Of a DNA stretch of 64,000 bases, positions 52,334-63,812 are shown in pieces. Both the position numbers and the translations under genes were made by a program. Source of the stretch: Urophycis tenuis (taxonomy: Eukaryota > Chordata > Actinopteri > Gadiformes > Phycidae); assembly GCA_036785325.1 (NCBI GenBank), contig JAXIVH010000002.1:8020947-8084946 (forward strand), read 5' to 3'. The notes under the pieces are model-generated. The model was not told the DNA's origin and did no database searches. It saw only the letters and a program-made list of their open reading frames with translations. Positions within the stretch are counted from its first letter, which is position 1. Each line of letters begins with the position of its first letter.

Positions 52334-52401
<68 letters not shown>
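52334..52401. repeat. (TA)n then (AG)n microsatellite
   Basis: A short TA run and then about 66 bases of AG repeat. Confidence 0.95.
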
Positions 52402-52404
<3 letters not shown>

Positions 52405-53431
52405 GATCACGGGCGTACAAGACCGGAAATCACAGGCAGATTTGACCATAATCTGGAGCTGCAGCGCCACCTAGTAGTAGTCACTGCGTGTTTTCGTCGC
52501 CGTACAGGTTGCTCGCTTTGTGTACTAAATAAGCATGCACGACGTGAAGGTTGGTGTTCAACGATGGTTTGTCGAGTTTGAAATACGCAAAATAGGTCAA
52601 TAGTCGTTTGCTATTCTATTCTATTCATCATTGTTGTATTGAATAATTGTTAGTCTATTTTAATGTAACGAAATGCAGTTCGTTTGCGTGAAGTATGTAT
52701 ACGCTTGACGTAGTTAGTCGAGTACAAGCTGTGCATCACCACTAAGAGAAAGAGATGTTGCCTTCACTTCCTGTTTAAATCTTGTTGACCCGGCGAAGTA
52801 GGTATGTATTTTACATGGAATTTATTTCTGCTTTAGAAAGTCTAGAAAACCTTCACATTATAAATGTTCTGTATGGGCGATAGGCCAGTAGGTCGCTTCT
52901 CTGAGACAACTAACACCGAGTTACTGCTTTCTTTAGATCGGCGAGGTTCTGTCTTAAACATCCGCCCAGATGGTAAAATGTATAGCCTATCAACTTATAA
53001 GCAGATATGCATCAATTGTGTAGTTGGTTAGTTCGTATTTCTTTTTCGTCCTTTATAATATGCCTACCTAATGAAACAACCGTAGCCTGTGTGTTGCTTG
53101 TCTGTTTAAGCAGGAATGACGGTGCCTTGTTACAATACGTGATTATCGTAGTTACCACCCTTCTGAGACTTGAGTGGAGAGAGACACGTCTGACACTTCT
53201 GAGTAGATCGGTACTTTCCTGCAGCGTTTGACGATTTCTTAACATGGTGACATCAGGACCATGTGAGTGGGGTCAGTGTGAGTGGGATTCTGAGACGCAA
53301 CGCTTGCTCTTCACAGTCGAGACTGCGGAGAGCATTGTTGTCGACGCTGGTGTTGCTCATCTCATTCTATTAGACTTTTTCAATATCAGGTACCCTGACA
53401 TTTTTTGTTTATTACTCATCAACAGCCTAAC
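52402..53431. promoter_or_regulatory. upstream region and probable noncoding exon of the second CXCR3-like gene
   Basis: A candidate first exon ends at 52801 (GAAGTAG, then GTATGT). An acceptor at 53424-53425 (CATCAACAG) lies six bases before the ATG at 53432. CACTTCCTGTTT at 52763 resembles an ETS site, common near leukocyte promoters. Inference only. Confidence 0.35.
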
Positions 53432-55525
53432 ATGGAAGTGGATCTCAAAGGAATATTCGAAACGAACACTTCTGTGAGTTACGATGACTATTATTACGAA
53501 GAGAACTGCCCATTGGAAGCCCCCGCCGTTGTTCTACCGTTTCTGTGCTCCATAGCCCTGATAATGGGTCTGCCGGGGCTTGTTTTACTTCTGACCCTAC
53601 TTGTCCTCAAGAGACGCCACTGGAGTGTTATGGATATCTTCGCCCTCCACCTGGCTGTGGCGGATGGTCTGATGCTGATTACCCTGCCCTTCTGGTCTGC
53701 GCAGGCTGGTCACCCTAAGGGATGGACCTTTGGTTCCTCCTTCTGCAAGTTTTGCGGAGCACTCTTTAATGTGAGTATACCTGTGTAGATCTATACTGGT
53801 TTTCAATTTCAAATGGGGAAATAATGTTCCAACATTGATTTGTATTGGCAATTGTATTCTATTTTCTTTTTTTTTTCTCAGTTGCCTGTAAGTAATAGCC
53901 TACACAGTGTATTTTCAACAACATATTCAACAAAGTAGATGTAGGTGATCATCACATTTACTTTGTGCAGCATATTTTGGTGCATGAGGACTTGAACATG
54001 CAATTGAATTGGGACTTATCTAATTGGAACTAACCTATAATTGTATTGAAATGTACTTGGTTGTATAAAGCTTGGGGGAAGGCTGCAGCGGGAACTAAAA
54101 GGGAAGATTCGTGCAAAAAGTATCAGAGTTATTTCTCGTTTCCTGTGAGAAACGAGCCGATTGGGGTCACTGGCCGGTAAACTCCACTTGAAGCTCTTCT
54201 GCTTTCCGGCAGAGGAAGGGAGGATAGTTATGAGGATAGGAGTGTTGTGCATACTTTTATTCTCGGCATTGCAAATGTTACAGGGAATTTTTTTGAACAG
54301 TTTGTCTCTTTCTCTTTCTGTTTCCATCTCTCTGTGATTCTCTATTTCTACAATGCTGCCACAAATCATTCTCCATTGCTGCTTATGTTCATTCTTCATC
54401 TTTCATTCTCCATTGCTGCTCATACTGTTATTCTGTACTTATTGTATTTAATTTAATTGAACTGTTTTCTTTGATTTTCCTTCCATGTTGGAACGGGCCT
54501 GGTCCAATACATTTCATTGTACAGTATCACTATAATTTGACAGGAGAGGCTTGCATGTTGAATCTGTCCACTTGTGCTCCCAGATAAACTTCTGCTGTGG
54601 GATCTTCCTGTTGGCCTGCATCAGCCTGGACCGCTACCTCTCCATCTTCCGCTCCACACGCGTCTTCTCGCGCAGGAAGCCCTGGTTGGTGCACGCCTGC
54701 TGCCTGTCAGTGTGGCTCCTCTCCATGCTCCTTTCCATCCCTGACTGGGTCTTCCTGGACAGCACAAAGGGGAAGGGGGACAGAATGGAGTGTGTTCACC
54801 ACTACCCTCCGCCTGTCTCTCCGTCCAGCGTCAACTGGCTCCTTGCCTCTCGCCTGCTCTACCACGTCGTTGGCTTCCTCCTGCCCTCCGTCATCTTGGT
54901 CTTCTGCTGCTTCGTCTTCCTTCTGCGACTTTGGCGAGGACCCGCCCTGGACCTCCAGAAGCGGAGAGCCCTCGGGGTCGTCCTGGCGCTGGCGGGTTTG
55001 TTCTTTCTATGCTGGATGCCGTACAACCTGACCCTGATGGCGCACACCATCCTGTGGGCTGACCAGGGGGGGGCGAGTAGCAGCGGTGCCTGTGAGAAGC
55101 CCACCAGTCCCCTGGGGAAAGGTCTGCTGCTAACGTTTGCCCTCGGCTGTTTCCACGCCTGCCTCCGCCCCCTGCTCTACTTTGGCATGTGCCCGAATGT
55201 CAGCAGAGCGCTGCTGGAGACACTGGGTTGTGTACCTGCAGTGGCGAAGGCCCACTCCAGCCGCTCTCTGTGGGACTTTGGTATCGGAGAGGAACCGCTG
55301 CCGCACAGCCCGGCGGAGGTGGTAGCACTCAGCCAGAACGGGCAGGAGGGGATAACACCAGACCAGAAGCAAGAGGAGAAGGTGGCGTTGAACCAGACCC
55401 AAGAGGAGGGGGTAACGCCAGACCAGAAGCAAGAGGAGAAGGTGGCGTTGAACCAGAACCAGAAGGAGGAGGTAGCACAGACCCGGGACACAGCCGCAGA
55501 GCAGCAGAACCCAGAGGAGGGGTAG
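53432..55525 (+). CDS. second CXCR3-like chemokine receptor, atypical helix 7
   Basis: Two coding exons: 53432-53770 and 54584-55525, phase 0; 426 residues, long for this family. The N terminus is acidic and tyrosine-rich (YDDYYYEENC). Extracellular cysteines (FCKFC, MECVHHY, GACEKP) and DRYLSIF are present, as is CWMPYN in helix 6. In helix 7 the usual NPxxY Asn is Arg: CLRPLLYFG, codon CGC at 55166-55168. The neighbour at 46939 keeps NPLLY. The C tail is unusual: a 60-base tandem repeat encodes NQ..EEGVTPDQKQEEKVAL-type units, and the frame stops inside that repeat. Altered helix 7 could mean a weakly signalling or scavenging receptor; this is inference. Splicing within the helix-3 region differs from the first gene. 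Confidence 0.8.
55351..55470 (+). repeat. 60-base coding minisatellite in the receptor tail
   Basis: Two full units, 55351-55410 and 55411-55470, with partial units before (55321) and after (to about 55560). They encode a Glu/Gln/Lys-rich 20-residue repeat. Confidence 0.93.
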
Positions 55526-57239
55526 AGCTAAACCAGAACCCAGAGGAGGGGGTAGCACACGCTACGGCCACAGGACAGCAGAGGAAGCCTGCTGTCAGCT
55601 TATGATGATGATGGGAGAACCTGACTTTTCGCCCTCTCAGGGAAATAATTGTTTATTTCCTCTCAGTCACTTCTTGAACAGTACTTTGAGGGTAACAGCA
55701 GTTGACTGATTATCTATGGCAGGGCATGAATAATTGTACGTGTGGCTGTTTGTAATGGGGTACTATTGTGTAATTATAGTGTTCTATTAATGTTGTCCTA
55801 AAGGTATTGGATACTGTATATCAGGAAGTGAGTGGTCAGAGTTGACCTTTGAGTTTATTGTTCTTGAACAGTTGCAATGAATCACAGAGAATTAGAATCG
55901 AGAGAGAGAGAGAGAGAAACCGCCACTCAAAATATAAAGATGCTATAAAGCTTCAATGGGATCTTTTTTGACCAGCGTAGTGCCAAATTTATTATAACTT
56001 TTAAATTACAATTTTATTTCATTATTTATGTTGCTATTAGTGTTTGTGTGTGATAGTAATTTAATTGTATTGTTGTCATATAAGGAAATCATTGATTGAT
56101 AAGAAGGGGGCATTTAAAACTGCCATAATGTGTCGTAAAATGACAAAGTTGGTCAACAGGAAGTTGAGTTATAACTCATGTAACATTGTAGCCACTTATT
56201 AGGGTAAATGGTGTTACTGATTTCCGCTCACATAACGGACAATTCAAGTGTGTTCGTTTAGTTGAAATCCCCGTGGAAATAGCTCAGTACACTCATGAGA
56301 AAGCCCGGGTCAGGGCTGATTCTGCTTCGGTCAATCGCCTTGGTGGTTTCCGTTGTTGCAACATGCAGGCTAGATGGGCTAGAACGCACAGGCGGGTGAT
56401 GTCACCGATCAGGACAGAAGGGAGGGAGGGGTGAGAGAGAAAGAGAGAGAGGGAGAGGCAATGAGAGGCGCATTGTGTGCTCTCTGTCACGGTGATACCC
56501 AAACACAGTCGTGTTTGTCTGGTGGTGTGAGATCGGGGACGTCGGCCGCTCGCTTCACGGCCTAAAAAACAAACACATTGCACAGGGCGAATCGAAAGGA
56601 AGATAAGGAAATGCTTTTGGTGATTGCCTGCCCAGAATGATTAGCATGTTTAAACCCTACGCGCTATGATGCCGTGGTAGGCTATGTCGGGCAAACCTGC
56701 GTCTAAATTATGTTTATCCACAAAGTAGGCCTATACGTGAATCTGGTCTGAATCGCGAAGTGACAATAGATGAGGCCTATAAATATCTGTCTTGTGACTT
56801 AAGCAGCGCGATCATCTGAGTCATAGGTAGACGTGCTTCTTTTTTTGCGTTGCTTGGGGCTCACCCAACCACAGACGGCGGTGTATGTTACCTTGTCGTT
56901 TCTGGTTAAACGAAACCTAGACCATTGAAAGAGATCAGAGCGTGCAGACTGCGTGCTCCGAGCTTGAGCTCTGCTACCACAGGAAGTACAGGCGCGCTTT
57001 GCGGTGACCTGGTCGTCTTGTGTCTGTCTCCTTCGTCATCACTGTGCCTTCATCGTCTCGAGTGTCTCTGGTAAATGGCCACGTCCTTTTTCATCTTTCA
57101 TCCGAAGGGAGGTGCATAGTGTTCAGAAATACAAATTGCTATTCAGTCATTTTAGTGGACTCTTTCACCCCGAGCGGTTTGCAGTGGATTCAGATGCATG
57201 TCATTTTTTGGTTCGTTTGGTTTATGCTACACGGCAAAC
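55526..57239. other. 3' flank and intergenic
   Basis: No coding gene supported. A CpG-containing stretch at about 56880-57072 with CAGGAAGT (56980) and a donor-like CTGGTAAAT near 57068 could be a first exon of a gene beyond the window, but this is weak. Confidence 0.3.
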
Positions 57240-57330
57240 GTATCCGCAGAGGCAATGGCACTGGGATACGAACCCAGTGCCATTCGTCTATGAGTACAAC
57301 ACCCTATGCAATACCGTGAAACTACATTGT
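57240..57330 (-). repeat. possible tRNA-derived SINE fragment
   Basis: On the minus strand ACTGGGTTCGTATCCCAGT resembles a tRNA T-arm with a B box (GGTTCGTATCC). It is preceded by a degenerate anticodon-like arm. The arms form a 12-base hairpin at 57254-57284. A separate tRNA A-box-like stretch (TAGCTCACCAGGTAGAGC) is at 57790-57807 on the plus strand. Confidence 0.35.
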
Positions 57331-57828
57331 ATCACTGCAGCAAAACAGCGTATTTGCAATCAATGTCGCCATCGTGTATGAGTGAGGGTCTCCATTGCGT
57401 GAGTGAGACGGTTTATCTCCGTGTCTTTCCAATGAGAAACTGCAGTATTTTGTGTACCTTGGATAAGGGCAATATATTTGATTATTAAAATACATTGGAC
57501 TGCTTCTGGAATGCTTGTTTTAGTATTTTTATGGTGACCATTACATTTTTACACAAGAGAAATAAGTGATTAAACTGTGCCTTTATATGCCAACGGTGCA
57601 TACCGTTCGCATTTCAGTTCATTATTTACTTATAGTTGAAAATATATGCACTTCAGCATAGGCTATTTACATTAACCAAATTGCCGTCCATTTAAAACCA
57701 CATAAAAATAATTTCTGACTGTATATAAAAATTGCTGACCACTTCAGAAAATTCACAGAAGTGCAGAAACAGCAACACTTTGTGCAGCACCTCAGTAGCT
57801 CACCAGGTAGAGCACATGCAATTAAAGG

Positions 57829-58330
57829 AAAATGCCACCGTTTTTCCATACTGAACTATGCTCTTCCCTGATCTTAGATGAGTTGATACATACCTCTCTC
57901 ACTTTCGTGCATGCACTCGAACGCTCTGGCGCGTAGCGCTACTTCGATAGCATGTAGCTTGGCCCAGTATATTCCTTAGGATCCAAACGGGGGTGAAGTT
58001 AGAAGCAACCAAGCACTTCCAGGTTTTCCCTATTTAAATACGGTTACATGAGTAGTTACACAACCCAAGTATGGTTACACAAAATGAAACATGGCAATTT
58101 TCTAAGCGAATAAAAAAGGATAACCATAATGTATGGCGAAATAACACCTGGGAGCACTTTGATGTCGGCGCAGTAATATCATCACTCCTAAAAGATCTTC
58201 TCCCCCTTCCCCTGTTACTTTCGTCAATAGAACCAACGTGACTTTTTACTTCTACTACTACAGGTAGTTTAGTTTAGGCGATGGCATGGGCGTCACCATA
58301 ATATAACTAAAGTCGTTTGGATCCCCCCAC
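57829..58330 (+). mobile_element. left arm of a fish DNA element
   Basis: A recognisable common teleost repeat beginning AAATGCCACCGTTTTTCCAT. Its inner part, 58119-58330, recurs inverted at 63630-63812, which implies a larger element whose middle was later enlarged by insertions. Confidence 0.65.
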
Positions 58331-58619
58331 ATTTGCCATCAAAAGTATTAGTGCTAGTGCATGATTGGTGTACTAGTCCAGGGGTTCCCAAACTTTTCTA
58401 CCCGCGACACCCAAAATAATGGTGCCAGAGACTGGCGACCCCCACTATCCCCGGATGTAACTGAAAAAATAAAATAAAATGTGCGCACAGGCCATACGCA
58501 CTAGGCTTATCCAAACACGGGCTTAAGGACAACACAAAAGAACAGAGCAGCCTGTTATGATTTTACATATATAAATTTACTGTTTGATAAAAAGCAGAAT
58601 ACCTCAGTCAAAATAATAT

Positions 58620-58777
58620 CCATGTAACATGAGTGCACAGTATTGCTGTCATGTGCAAACTTAACTTTGAAACATTGCACATATTGCACTCATCTATCCC
58701 CTGTACTGCTGGTCACTGTGAATTTCTCCTAAGGGGGATTAATAAAGGAATATCTTATCTTATCATCTTATCATTAC
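58620..58777 (+). mobile_element. LINE 3' tail fragment
   Basis: Ends GGGGGATTAATAAAGGAATA then (TCTTA)n, a typical 3' end of fish LINEs (CR1/L2/Rex type not resolved). Confidence 0.5.
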
Positions 58778-58911
58778 TTTCATTTTCATTTGAACAGAAG
58801 AATATCTTAGTCAGGGTAATATCCACAAACTGTTGTAAACATATGTACATTGTTGCTGGCAACTCAGCGTTAATCTCATCTAATGAGATGGATGTGCGCT
58901 ATGCACAGAAC

Positions 58912-59674
58912 CAGGGCCGGCCCTAGCCTTTTGGGGGCCCTAAACAGAATTTGAATCGAACCTTTTGGGGCCCCCCTCCCACCACTGTGGAGTCACCAGA
59001 ATGTGAATTTAGTAGATGTGATTTCCTGTATTCTGGTTCATTTTAGGGATGGCCAGCTGGAGATGGGCCAGGGGTGGAGCCAGACTTTGTGTAGATCCGG
59101 GGCTTAGTCCAGAGGGGGGTCTGGGGGTTCTCCCCCTGAAAAATTGTAATTTGTAAGATGCAATTTCCTGCATTCTAGTCCCTTTTAGGGTGACCTGCTG
59201 GACACTGGCAAATCCTAAATCCCTTCTAATTCATAGCCTCCATTTTCAGTTGCAGGGCCTGCTCAAGACAATACTATATAATGGAAAGAAACAATAACTA
59301 TTCGGTTGTCATAACTTCAAAAGCTTAAAAAAGATCTGGGGCTTTTGAAGTGAGATTCGGGGCTTCAGCCCCGAAAGATTTGATCTGGGGCCCCATTAAG
59401 AGAGTAATCGACCCTTGTATTAATATAGTAGTTTAATATAGTTGCAGTTAACCTAGTGTCTTTTTAACCTTAGAGGGTACTGAAATCACACATTTATTTT
59501 TAACTCTCATATTTGAAGTGAAACTCTTAAGTGTGGTTTACTTCTTAAAACAGTCAAAATTGAATACTAAAAATGAAGAATAATAACAACAAGGGTTCAA
59601 CAATGACAATTATTCCTGAAAACTAAAAAAAAAAAAGCGGCCGCTTAGTTTGCTTATGCCTCGGGCCGGCCCTG
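58912..59674. mobile_element. hAT-like element with GGCCGGCCC ends
   Basis: A 763-base segment bounded by CAGGGCCGGCCCTAGC and GGGCCGGCCCTG. The flanking 8-mers do not match well, so the termini or the duplication have decayed. No ORF. Confidence 0.6.
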
Positions 59675-59776
59675 ACGGAGAATATCGAATAATGAATGCG
59701 ACTATCGTTATTTCCACTACTAGAGAAACTCAAGGAAAAAAAGAAACAAGAACTAGAAAGGTGTTTCTGTAACACA

Positions 59777-60562
59777 CAGTAGCGGCTGGCCCATAGAGGG
59801 CAATAGGGCACCGCCCCCCCTTGACCCACAATAAATAAATAAATAAATAAAAAATTAAACTCATAACAATAAATTATACACATTTTTAATATTTGTGTGT
59901 TTGAAATATGACTGTACCCAGTAATATGTGTAAAATATGCTAGAAAATCATCTGTGCAAGATGTATGCTTTTCCTACACGTCCCAGGTCCCATGCTTCAA
60001 CAGCTCTGGGGCGATGGAGAAATCGCCCAAAGGAGGCGGGTCTGTGTAACGGTTACTAATGCCAATTACTAATTTAAGATGTGAAAGCATGACATAAAAT
60101 TAGGCCAATCAGCGTCCTCAAATCCAAGCCGATATGGGCGATTACTTTATCGCCCCAAGCGAGCGAATGCAGGGGCGAGTCAGGGCGAGTCTGTACATAG
60201 TTGTATACAGTTGTATATAGTTGACCTTAGTGTTTTTTAGTCCTTAATTTTCACTACCTATTAATCTGCTGATTCTTTTCTTGATTGTTTAGTATATAAA
60301 ATGTTTACTGTAATTTCATAGAGCCCAAAGTGACTACAAATTCAATTTCAAATGAAAAAATGGAAAGCTTGTGTTTGTGCAATATATTGTTTATGTTCTG
60401 TGTTAGAATGCCTCAACTTTTTAATATTGGCATTAAATAATTATTGACTATTTCACGGAGCACTCGTTTCCTGTAGTTTGTGTTCAATGTATTGGGATGG
60501 TTACTGAAATTGACTGAATATGGCACAGCCCCACCTAGAATATTCTTCACCAGCCGCCACTG
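59777..60562. mobile_element. hAT-type MITE with perfect 8-base TSD
   Basis: A 786-base element with CAGTAGCGGCTGG and CCAGCCGCCACTG ends. TSD GTAACACA is at 59769-59776 and 60563-60570. No transposase. It contains an ATAA run at 59829-59851. Confidence 0.88.
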
Positions 60563-61043
60563 GTAACACATTAGATTTGCCCAGAGCGTGTGTTCTCCGC
60601 AGCTGGACTAATGCATTATTGCTTGAGGCAACACGAAATTAACAGTTTTGAAAATGATTTGTTTCTAAAATTCAAAATGTTCTGAACAGTTTCCAATAGG
60701 CCATTGTTTCCATAGGCTAAAGACGTGTCTAGTTCAGTCATGCAGGCTGCGTTCAGTAAAAGATACATAAATAAAGTGATCTGTTTTCGGCGCATGTAGG
60801 CATATCTGCCTAGGTTGAAATAATTTGATGTTGATTGCGCAGTTGTTGAATTAAACAAATTGATTTCATACAAATCATAAAAAACCTCTCTGTGTTATTG
60901 TATGTGCGTGTCTACGATGTTTGTGTGTGTGTACGTTCTTGATTGACCGATTTTCGAATAATATTCTAAATCTTATCAGCGAATATTGAATAGTATTTTT
61001 GCCAGAAATGCACATCCCTAGTGTTGAGTGGACGCGATTTAAT

Positions 61044-62538
61044 TGTCATTCATCTTCTACCGCTTATCCAGGGTCGGGTCGCGGGGGCAACAGCTCGAGC
61101 AAGGAACCCCACACTTCCCTTTCCCGGGCCACATCAGCCAGCTCTGACTGGGGGATCCCGAGGCGTTCCCAGGCCAGTGTAGAGATATAATCTCTCCACC
61201 TCGTCCTGGGTCTTCCCCGTGGTCTCCTCCCAGCTGGTTGTGCCCGGAACACCTCCATAGGGAGGTGCCCGGGGGGCATCCTTATCAGATCCTTATCAGC
61301 CCAGCAGAGGATGTACTTCCTGAGGCAGCTGAAGAAATTCAACCTGCCCAGGACAATGATGGTGCACTTCTACTCCTCCATCATTGAGTCCATCCTCACC
61401 ACCTCCATCACCATCTGGTTCGCTGCTGCCACCGCCAAGGACAAGGGCAGACTGCAGCGCGTCATTCGGTCTGCAGAGAAGGTGATTGGCTGCAATCTGC
61501 CGTCGCTCCAGGACCTGTACACCTCCAGGACCCTGAGGCGTGCAGGCAAGATTAGGCCGATTTGGCCGACCCCTCCCACCCCGGTCACACACTCTTTGCG
61601 GCACTCCCCTCTGGCAGGAGGCTGCGGTCCATCAGGACCAAAACCTCACAGCACAAGAACAGTTTTTTCCCGTCTGCCACTAGCCTTTTCAACAAGGCCC
61701 GGAGCCCCCCCTGACACTGACTCTCTCCCTTCCCCCACACAGTCCTACATGCTACATCAACGTGGCATCTTCAGATCACCTGCGTTACATTAACGCACAG
61801 TGTGTACAGTGTGTCCTCATTCAGGACCAATAGCTCAGTATTCCAATTTCATTGTACATTGTATATATATATTTATCTTTATAGTTATTTTTACGTACTT
61901 ACTTTTATCTTATTATTATTTTATTTTATTTTATTTTATTTATTTATTTAATTTTTTTAATACTGCTTTCTATTGCACCAATTGCACCATGACAAATTCC
62001 TTGTAGGTGCAAACCTACTTGGCAATAAATCGAATTCTGATTCTGATTCTGATTCTGAGATGCCCGAACCACCTCAACTGACTCCTTTCCACGCAAAGGA
62101 GCAGCGGCTCTACTCCGAGTCTCTCCCGGATGACTGAGCTCCTCACCCTATCTCTAAGGGAGACGCCCGCCACCCTCCTGAGAAAACCCATTTCGGCCGC
62201 TTGTACCCGCGATCTCGTTCTTTCGGTCATGACCCAACCTTCATGACCATAGGTGAGAGTAGGAACAAAGATAGACCGGAAGATCGAGAGCTTCGCCTTC
62301 TGGCTCAGCTCCCTCTTCGTCACAACGGTGCGGTAGAGCGAATGCAAAACCGCCCCCGCTGCTCCGATTCTCCGGCCCATCTCCTGCTCCATCCTCCCCT
62401 CACTCGTGAACAAGACCCCGAGGTACTTGAACTCCTTCACTTGGGGTAAGGACTCATTCCCTACCCGGAGTAGGCAATCCACTGGTTTCCTGCTGAGAGC
62501 CATGGCCTCAGATTTAGAGGTGCTGATCCTAATTCCAA
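61044..62538 (-). mobile_element. truncated LINE, interrupted by a second LINE
   Basis: The minus strand encodes the C-terminal part of a reverse transcriptase in two blocks, 62538-62058 (EFKYLGVLFTSEG, LTYGHEGW, LRWFGHL) and 61290-61064 (MPPGHLPMEVFRAQPAGRRP, RGRPRTRWRDYI). An 11-base TSD, CGCGATTTAAT, occupies 61033-61043 and 62539-62549. The clade (RTE- or I-like) is not settled. It is split by the L2-like insertion at 61291. Confidence 0.82.
61291..62057 (+). mobile_element. L2-like LINE 3' fragment, inserted in the other LINE
   Basis: From 61302 it encodes QQRMYFLRQLKKFNLPRTMM and SIIESILTTSITIWFAAATA, the last part of an L2-type reverse transcriptase. A 3' UTR and a (ATTCTG)n tail at 62034-62057 follow. 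The reading frame of the host LINE continues on both sides. Confidence 0.82.
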
Positions 62539-62889
62539 CGCGATTTAATGTGGTTGACAATTTTTCTGTATTTTATTTTTTCCAATTTTATTTGATTTAT
62601 GGAAATCATTCCGCGACCCACCCCTCGGCGTCCCGCGACCCCCACTTTGCGAACCCGTGTACTAGTCCACCGTTCTTTCCATTGCTTCACAATCAAATCC
62701 GTTCCACTTCATCAGTAGGGGGAATACCCATATAAATAGAAATCCACTCCACGTTTTTCTTCTTTTTTTTTTAACACACAAAGCAGCATTGCACGCTTTC
62801 AAAACACGCATGGAAGCAAGCCTATGTTGAGAGTCGGATCGGATCAGCGACAGCGATAAACTATAAACATTGACTATTCGACAGACGAG

Positions 62890-62928
62890 ATGCTGGACAT
62901 AAGGTCTTTTTTTTCGAAGAAGAGGAAA
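62890..62928 (+). CDS. candidate first coding exon of a transposase-like gene
   Basis: MLDIRSFFSKKRK followed by a GTAAGT donor. DIRSFF-type starts occur in fish hAT/ZMYM-like transposase genes. No second exon is recognisable in the remaining 1 kb, so the gene is probably broken or continues outside. Low certainty. Confidence 0.3.
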
Positions 62929-63629
62929 GTAAGTCAGAGTTGCCCAAGTTTTCCATTGAGTGGCACATTAATGTAGGGCTGGCTATATGTTGCCTCAGAT
63001 TTTTAAATCCTCATATTTTGCTCTCATTAAGAGAATGAAGTGTCAAAAAAGTTGTCAGTGTCAGTCCTCTGTGTATTACACCAGAACATAATAGTAGTCA
63101 GTCATTGCAGACCATGTGTGACATTTCGGGGTTGGGCGGAGACAAGAGCGAGACCAAGCAGCGTAAACGGTATAACAGAGAGTTTAATTCAAGTGCCGGA
63201 CGAAACCGGCACAGGCGCACACAGCGAGATGTGTGCGTCAAACAAATAGCCAAGACAGGAGTACGTCCATATCTTCAATACAAATACACGCAACCACTCA
63301 CAAAGGGGAGACAGGAGACACGAGGTTAAATAGGGAAACAAACAAGACACAGGTGAGACACATTGGGAATCAGACACAGGTGGCTGCTAATGATCACCGG
63401 GGATTCTGGGGGTTGTAGTGCCAGGACCGGTGATCAACAGCCAGGCGACGCCGATCGAGGTAGAGGGGGAGGCGTTGGCGTGACACCATGCCAGCTCCAA
63501 GGAAAATCAATGAAAGAGGGAGATCATTTTAAATCTAAAAACATGGTAAAAATGCACCAGATTGGGGGAGAATTGCATCTACTAATTTCTCATTTTTCTG
63601 GGGAAGGATCCCCAGACCCCCCGTCAAAA
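62929..63629. other. element interior, no gene supported
   Basis: Short open frames without domain signatures. Probably the interior of the element whose arms are at 58119 and 63630. Confidence 0.4.
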
Positions 63630-63812
63630 TATGTCCCCCCCCCACTTTCAAAAACATGGTGACGCCGTTGGGCGGCGGCGTGCAGGTCACGTTGGTTCTA
63701 TTGACGGAAGTAACAGAGGGAGGGGAGAGAGGATCTTTTTTGGAGTGATGATATTACTGCACCGACGTCGAAGTGCTCCTAGGTGTTATTTCGCCATACA
63801 TTATAGTTCAGT
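63630..63812 (-). repeat. right arm of the inverted pair with 58119-58330
   Basis: The reverse complement of 63686-63812 matches 58119-58251 closely (TAATGTATGGCGAAATAACA; GTCAATAGAACCAACGTGAC). Weaker matches run on to about 63630. Confidence 0.8.

Larger units (their letters stand above)
58379..62659. mobile_element. hAT-type element, 4.3 kb, swollen by nested insertions
   Basis: The left end is CAGGGGTTCCCAAACTTTT and the right end GTTCGCAAAGTG in inverse (AAAGTGGG-type ends). A perfect 8-base TSD, TACTAGTC, occupies 58371-58378 and 62660-62667. Removing the insertions listed below leaves only a short non-autonomous element. Confidence 0.85.

Noticed and set aside
56293..56583. 96-residue minus-strand frame
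   Set aside because: No domain, low-complexity Ser-Leu segment from a GA-rich stretch, no splice support.
57785..57815. Functional tRNA gene
   Set aside because: An A-box-like stretch is present but no B box or cloverleaf follows; at most a SINE remnant.
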